The notes under the pieces: generated by a model
Seen by the model: the letters and a program-made list of their open reading frames with translations, nothing else
Told to the model about the DNA's origin: nothing
Databases searched by the model: none
DNA from: Pseudoalteromonas luteoviolacea
GTDB lineage: Bacteria > Pseudomonadota > Gammaproteobacteria > Enterobacterales > Alteromonadaceae
Assembly (NCBI RefSeq): GCF_001750165.1
Contig: NZ_CP015411.1
Location: forward strand, 4,564,501 to 4,628,500
Reading direction: 5' to 3'
DNA length: 64,000 bases
Part shown: positions 59,866 to 64,000 of the stretch, in pieces
Layout: the number at the start of each line of letters is the position of its first letter
How positions within the stretch are numbered: position 1 is the first letter of the stretch
Made by a program: the position numbers and the translations under genes

Positions 59866-61187
59866 TGATTTATCCTCTTCCACTTACTGACTCGCAGCAC
59901 GCCATGTGGTTGTTGCATACCATCAGTGGTCGGGGTGAGCTTTTTAATGTTGCCGAGTGTTTAGAGTTTAAAGGGAAGATCTCGGCAAGTTGGCTACAAC
60001 AAGCATTGCAACATGTTTGGCAAGCAAGCGATATGCTTGCTTGTCGTTTTGTGAGCGATGACAGTTATACGCCTCAGCTTCACCATGACAACACGGTACC
60101 CCACATCACCTGTCAAGATATCACGCAAGACCCGGATAATGTGCTCTCTTTTGCGCAGCAGTTTGCCCAACCGCATTTAGCAGAGCCGTTTAACCTTGCA
60201 CAAGACACCTTGATGAAATTATTTTTGCTGCGCGGCCCGCAGCAAGATTACCTGCTGATCGTAGCACATCACCTGCTGTTAGATGGCTATGGCTTTGGTT
60301 TATTCTCACAATCACTTAATCGCTGCTACAATGCGCTGAGTAAAGGTAAACCACTGCCCAAATTGCGCTTCACAGAGCAACAAGAGCTGCTCGAATTACA
60401 ACACAGTGAAGGCTATCAAACCCAGCAAAATCAAGCGAGAGATACCCTCAATCAGTGGCTCGATAACGTGGAAAATGTCTACTCGTTTAGTACTGAAAAA
60501 GCAGATGTTTCTGAACCAAATCATCGCCTGACAAGTACGTTCTCACAATCCGTTTGGCATACTATCCAATCTGCAGCACAAGTGACCAAAACGACCAGCA
60601 GTGAAATACTGCTTGCGGCCATCGCTGCAACCTTGGTGGAGCAACATCAGCAGAATCAAGTTACGCTAGGACTAGTGATGATGAACCGTCAGGCCATTGT
60701 GGAGTTGAGTAGCCCGTGTGTGCAAAGTAATGTCCTACCTCTTCCACTAGAATTGCATGACCATGACGATTTAAGCGCTGTGGCACATCAAGTCAATCAG
60801 CAGATCAAGGCGTTGAAAAAAGTGCAAAGCTATCGTGTTGAATCACTCAAACGGGATCGTCAAAAACAAGGAAAGTCTCTCAATATTATTGGTCCTACAA
60901 TTAATTTACTGCCGTTTGCCAGTACCCCTAAATATGCCGGTGTAGAAACGAGCAGCCACATTCTAAGTGCAGGTACCACAGACGATATTATGTTACAGAT
61001 CCACCTGCTGGGTGACGCGCCTGCAACCGTTGATTTTGACAGCAATATCGCACGCTACGACACAGCCGCGGTCAAAACCATTCAAACCCGCATATTTGCG
61101 GCAGCACATTTGTGGGCAACTCAGCCAAAACTGTCTCTCAAATCCCTATGCAAGCAACTTAGTCAATGTAACTTAGAGGCCCCATAG
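59865..61187 (+). CDS. Stand-alone NRPS condensation protein, VibH-like
   Basis: This 440-residue protein consists of one condensation domain with the intact catalytic motif HHLLLDG (135-141; the second His is the base) and no adenylation or carrier domain. VibH of Vibrio cholerae has the same length and stand-alone form and joins DHB from the carrier VibB to the free amine of norspermidine. The gene lies inside the entC-entE-entB-entA operon, overlaps entB by one base and is followed directly by entA, so it very likely acts on DHB-EntB. The amine acceptor is unknown (diamine, polyamine or amino acid). Confidence 0.9.
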   Translation: MIYPLPLTDSQHAMWLLHTISGRGELFNVAECLEFKGKISASWLQQALQHVWQASDMLACRFVSDDSYTPQLHHDNTVPHITCQDITQDPDNVLSFAQQFAQPHLAEPFNLAQDTLMKLFLLRGPQQDYLLIVAHHLLLDGYGFGLFSQSLNRCYNALSKGKPLPKLRFTEQQELLELQHSEGYQTQQNQARDTLNQWLDNVENVYSFSTEKADVSEPNHRLTSTFSQSVWHTIQSAAQVTKTTSSEILLAAIAATLVEQHQQNQVTLGLVMMNRQAIVELSSPCVQSNVLPLPLELHDHDDLSAVAHQVNQQIKALKKVQSYRVESLKRDRQKQGKSLNIIGPTINLLPFASTPKYAGVETSSHILSAGTTDDIMLQIHLLGDAPATVDFDSNIARYDTAAVKTIQTRIFAAAHLWATQPKLSLKSLCKQLSQCNLEAP

Positions 61188-61952
61188 ATGGATTTTCAAC
61201 ATGCACTCACTTCAGAATACAACCAGCAGGTTGTATGGATCACCGGCACTGGGCAGGGTATTGGTCTTGCGGTTGCAAAGCAATTTGCTGCTTTGGGGGC
61301 CAAGGTCATTGGCTTTGATCGTCAATTTAGCGACACCAGCATGCTGTTCAAGCATGTGCTGTGTGACCTGTCAGCACCTGAGCAACTCTCTCATACGCTA
61401 GAGGAGCTAATCCAGCACGGATTAGCGCCTTATAATCTTGTATATGTCGCAGGTGTGCTTGAAATGGGCGGGCTTGACGAGCTCAATCTGGCACAGTGGC
61501 AGCATTGCCAAAACGTTAATGCAGCAAGCTTATTTGTGTTTATCCAGCAGTGTACCAAACACTTTAAACAAACCCGCCAGGGTAGCATTGTTACCATAGG
61601 ATCCAATGCAGCAAAGACACCTAGGCAATACATGGGCGCTTACTGCGCATCTAAAGCTGCAGCGACACAACTGACGCTTACCGCAGGCATTGAGCTGGCA
61701 AACTTTGGCGTCCGCTGTAATGTTATCGCGCCGGGCTCCACACTGACACCGATGCAAACCGGTATGTGGCAAGATGAGCAAGGTGCACAACGCGTCATCG
61801 AAGGCTTTGCCGAGCAATATAAACTGGGTATTCCACTGCAAAAAATCGCAACGCCTGAAGAAATTGCCAACACGGCTGTTTTCATCGCGTCGAACTTATC
61901 TTCGCACACCACAATGCAAGTGCTTACCATTGATGGTGGCGCTACTTTTTGA
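61188..61952 (+). CDS. entA: 2,3-Dihydro-2,3-dihydroxybenzoate dehydrogenase
   Basis: EntA oxidises 2,3-dihydro-DHB to DHB with NAD+. The 254-residue product is a classical short-chain dehydrogenase with WITGTGQGIGLAVAKQFAAL near the N-terminus, the NAG-like TIGSNAAKTPR and catalytic YCASKAA, and GSTLTPMQTGMW in the substrate lid. Its ATG directly follows the stop of the VibH-like gene, closing the operon. Length and motifs match EntA/DhbA/VibA. Confidence 0.95.
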   Translation: MDFQHALTSEYNQQVVWITGTGQGIGLAVAKQFAALGAKVIGFDRQFSDTSMLFKHVLCDLSAPEQLSHTLEELIQHGLAPYNLVYVAGVLEMGGLDELNLAQWQHCQNVNAASLFVFIQQCTKHFKQTRQGSIVTIGSNAAKTPRQYMGAYCASKAAATQLTLTAGIELANFGVRCNVIAPGSTLTPMQTGMWQDEQGAQRVIEGFAEQYKLGIPLQKIATPEEIANTAVFIASNLSSHTTMQVLTIDGGATF

Positions 61953-61963
61953 CCACACACACC

Positions 61964-61996
61964 AAAGCCACCTATCCTTAGCGGGTGGCTTTTTTC
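61964..61996 (+). terminator. Terminator after entA
   Basis: The stem AGCCACC/GGTGGCT (61966-61972 and 61984-61990) with an 11 nt loop is followed by TTTTTTC. It lies 11 bp past the entA stop codon and marks the end of the siderophore biosynthesis operon. Confidence 0.85.
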
Positions 61997-62054
61997 TGTA
62001 TTTATCAGCCGCTTTCTATTTAAATTCTAATCACTGCAGGCCTTAATTACCCAC

Positions 62055-62079
62055 AAAAAAGCCCCACATCAGTGAGGCT
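62055..62079 (-). terminator. Terminator of the TonB receptor gene
   Basis: A stem AGCCCCAC/GTGAGGCT (62060-62067 and 62072-62079, one mismatch) is flanked on the left by an A run, giving a U run in the leftward transcript from the receptor gene. Confidence 0.8.
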
Positions 62080-62131
62080 TGGTGCTGCGAATATACACAT
62101 CGGAGCGCCCGAGGGCACTTCATATCACGTA

Positions 62132-64000
62132 TTAGAACGTATAAGTCACTTGCGCAGAGAAGCTGCGAGGGTCGCCAGGACGAACTGAAATAAAGGCTAT
62201 TTTCGCATTATATTCTTTATCAAATAGGTTATGAATATTGAATTTAGCACTCAATGATTCATTGAACTCATAATAAGCTGAGAAACCAGCCAGAACGTGC
62301 GAATCTACTGGTACGTATTCATATGGACCTAAACCAATAAAGCCCTCTCGCTCACCAGCGTAATTGACGTAGCCACCGACTCTCAGTTTATCAAACTCAT
62401 AAAAAGTACTAAAACTTGCAATTCTGTCAGGTACAACTCGTGATACACGACCTGCTAATTCATTCGGATTCGTTACATCCGTATCAGAGAATGATAAGGA
62501 TGCAAACCACTGTTCAGTGAAGTATCCCGATACTTCAACTTCATAACCTTCAGACTCAATACCACTTTGGCCAATATAGTACACATTGCCATCAGAGTGC
62601 TTTCCAGCAACGACACCATAGTTTTCTTGTGTAATATTGAAGTAAGCTAAATCTAAACTCAACGTGTTATCAGTATTAGAGTATCTAAATCCGATTTCTT
62701 GGTTTTCACCTCTGAGCGGTTCTAGCAAGGCACCAGCTTTATTATATTGCTGAGGTTGATCAAAAATATCAGTATAGCTTGCGTAAACAACCGCTTGCTC
62801 GTTTATCTTGTATACACCGCCATAGTATAAACTTGTATCAGAGAAGGTTTTGTCTGTAACGGTACCGTTGTTTAAACTATAAGAATCAATATCTTTGCGA
62901 TTTGCACCCAATAGCACGTTAAAGTTATCTAACAGTTGAAGGTTAAGCGCAACGCGTGCACTTTGAGATCCTATTTCAGCGCTACGTACTTGCGGCTGTG
63001 CATAATTATAATCAGGCTTTGCTGGTTTTGGCTCTGGCGACTCATTGCTGTGTTCAGCACCTAAATTACCCGTCACCCTTGAAAGCGGTCTAAACGTATA
63101 ACCCAATTCTTCAAAATTGGTATCCGCTAGTGTGACGTTCACTGTATGCGTTTGACCAAACAAATCAAACTGACCATTCACACCAAGTTCTGCACGATCA
63201 GTTTCAAAATCAGAATCTGTTTCGTAAGTAAATAGTGCGTAATCACCCGTCGGAGATGGGTGCCAATCAAGACCTGCGAACACTTTTTCTTCATCAAGCG
63301 TTGAATGGTGTAGTTTTGCAACTACAGACCAATCGTCATTGATTTCATATCGCAGTTCACCAGTTAGGTTTTCTTGCGTTGAATCTTGGGTGCTCCAATC
63401 AGGGTAAATATTGGCTTCGATACCGATTTGGATAGGGTCGCCATTGGCAAATTGCAGTGGTAAACCATCTGATTTAGCACTTTGACCATCATCTTGATAA
63501 CTTGCAAAAACAGATACTTGCAGTGCATCCGTAATATCAGCACTGAGCGTTGTATAAAATGTCTTACGATCGGCATTGTAGCGATCAACAAATGAATCCG
63601 TATCTTCTAATGCAACAACAGCACGCGCACGCACTGAACCGCTATCGGTTAAAGTCGTATTGAAATCGGCTTCGCCGCGCATCTTGTTCCACGAGCCATA
63701 CTCTGCTGTGACATAGCCACCAGTGCCATTGTATGCACGCTTTTGGACTAGGTTAACCGTACCAGAAGGCTGGCCAACTTCTTGAAGCATACCCGTTGAA
63801 CCACGGATCACTTCTACCGTTTCGAATATACTTGTATCTAATAGAGTCGCTTGCAGAGGACGCGCAGCCGTACCCATACCATCAATCAAGAAGCGGTTCA
63901 TTTCGAAACCACGCGCGAAAACAAAGCGTTCACGACTGTCTAATGATGTTTCTGAGTATACACCGGCACTATGCGTAAGAGCGTCACCAATAGAGTTAAT
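62132..64000 (-). CDS. TonB-dependent siderophore receptor (FhuE-like), 5' end beyond window
   Basis: The gene is read leftward; its N-terminus is beyond the right window edge. The 622 or so residues present begin in the plug domain: GDALTHSAGVY, ARGFEMNRFLIDGM, the EVIRGSTGMLQEVGQPSGTV block and NLVQKR, the pattern of the FhuE/FpvA-type siderophore receptors. The barrel follows, ending in FSAQVTYTF with a terminal Phe, the beta-barrel assembly signal. Its place at the end of the siderophore locus suggests it imports the ferric form of the product made here. The receptor class is more common for hydroxamate and mixed siderophores than for catecholates. Confidence 0.93.
   Translation of the reverse strand: MNSIGDALTHSAGVYSETSLDSRERFVFARGFEMNRFLIDGMGTAARPLQATLLDTSIFETVEVIRGSTGMLQEVGQPSGTVNLVQKRAYNGTGGYVTAEYGSWNKMRGEADFNTTLTDSGSVRARAVVALEDTDSFVDRYNADRKTFYTTLSADITDALQVSVFASYQDDGQSAKSDGLPLQFANGDPIQIGIEANIYPDWSTQDSTQENLTGELRYEINDDWSVVAKLHHSTLDEEKVFAGLDWHPSPTGDYALFTYETDSDFETDRAELGVNGQFDLFGQTHTVNVTLADTNFEELGYTFRPLSRVTGNLGAEHSNESPEPKPAKPDYNYAQPQVRSAEIGSQSARVALNLQLLDNFNVLLGANRKDIDSYSLNNGTVTDKTFSDTSLYYGGVYKINEQAVVYASYTDIFDQPQQYNKAGALLEPLRGENQEIGFRYSNTDNTLSLDLAYFNITQENYGVVAGKHSDGNVYYIGQSGIESEGYEVEVSGYFTEQWFASLSFSDTDVTNPNELAGRVSRVVPDRIASFSTFYEFDKLRVGGYVNYAGEREGFIGLGPYEYVPVDSHVLAGFSAYYEFNESLSAKFNIHNLFDKEYNAKIAFISVRPGDPRSFSAQVTYTF

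Overview
The window reads as a chromosomal segment of a marine gammaproteobacterium of the order Alteromonadales, most likely Pseudoalteromonas. The evidence is the 16S rRNA 5' end, ribosomal and RNA polymerase proteins close to E. coli in length and motif, the rpoBC-rpsL-rpsG-fusA-tuf order, and AT-rich intergenic DNA. No genome was searched, so the genus is an inference.

Region 1 (1-19.0 kb, all minus strand) is the information-processing backbone. In transcription order it runs tRNA-Trp, secE-nusG, rplK-rplA, rplJ-rplL, rpoB-rpoC, rpsL-rpsG-fusA-tuf, then a 1.7 kb spacer with a five-copy ~158 bp tandem repeat, then an rRNA operon (promoter, boxB/boxA leader and the first ~120 nt of 16S). 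Terminators follow nusG, rpoC and tuf, and a strong promoter precedes rpsL.

Region 2 (19.2-27.3 kb) holds deoC (minus) and a sulfate-assimilation operon: cysG, cysD, cysN, an SLC13-type transporter with RCK_C domains, cysC and cysQ. The rest of the pathway, cysJ-cysI-cysH, lies 14 kb away at 41.2-45.6 kb. Together the two operons would take sulfate through APS, PAPS and sulfite to sulfide, make siroheme for sulfite reductase and clear PAP. A shared 11 bp sequence inside dyad-like elements upstream of cysG and cysJ suggests one common regulator, probably CysB.

Region 3 (27.4-41.0 kb) is mixed metabolism and envelope: outer membrane phospholipase A, a YiiD/MadA-type two-domain protein, a spermidine-synthase-like protein, dtd, a proline iminopeptidase, a YihY membrane protein, a DUF2959 lipoprotein, an arylamine N-acetyltransferase, a CHASE-like/PAS/GGDEF/EAL protein divergent from an orphan iron-type binding protein, an S4 protein, a hotdog thioesterase and an LhgO-type oxidoreductase.

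Region 4 (45.8-53.4 kb) is rich in exported proteins: two endonuclease I-family nucleases (one modular), a DUF3103-like protein, a PepSY membrane protein, and an S41 peptidase lipoprotein coupled to a small lipoprotein.

Region 5 (53.5-64.0 kb) is a catechol siderophore locus: entD, a SyrD/PvdE-type exporter, entC-entE-entB, a stand-alone VibH-like condensation protein, entA, and a FhuE-like TonB-dependent receptor cut by the window end. No multimodular NRPS is present in the window. The gene set predicts 2,3-dihydroxybenzoate loaded on EntB and transferred by the free condensation enzyme to a soluble amine, giving a small catecholamide siderophore. This is the most interesting system seen.
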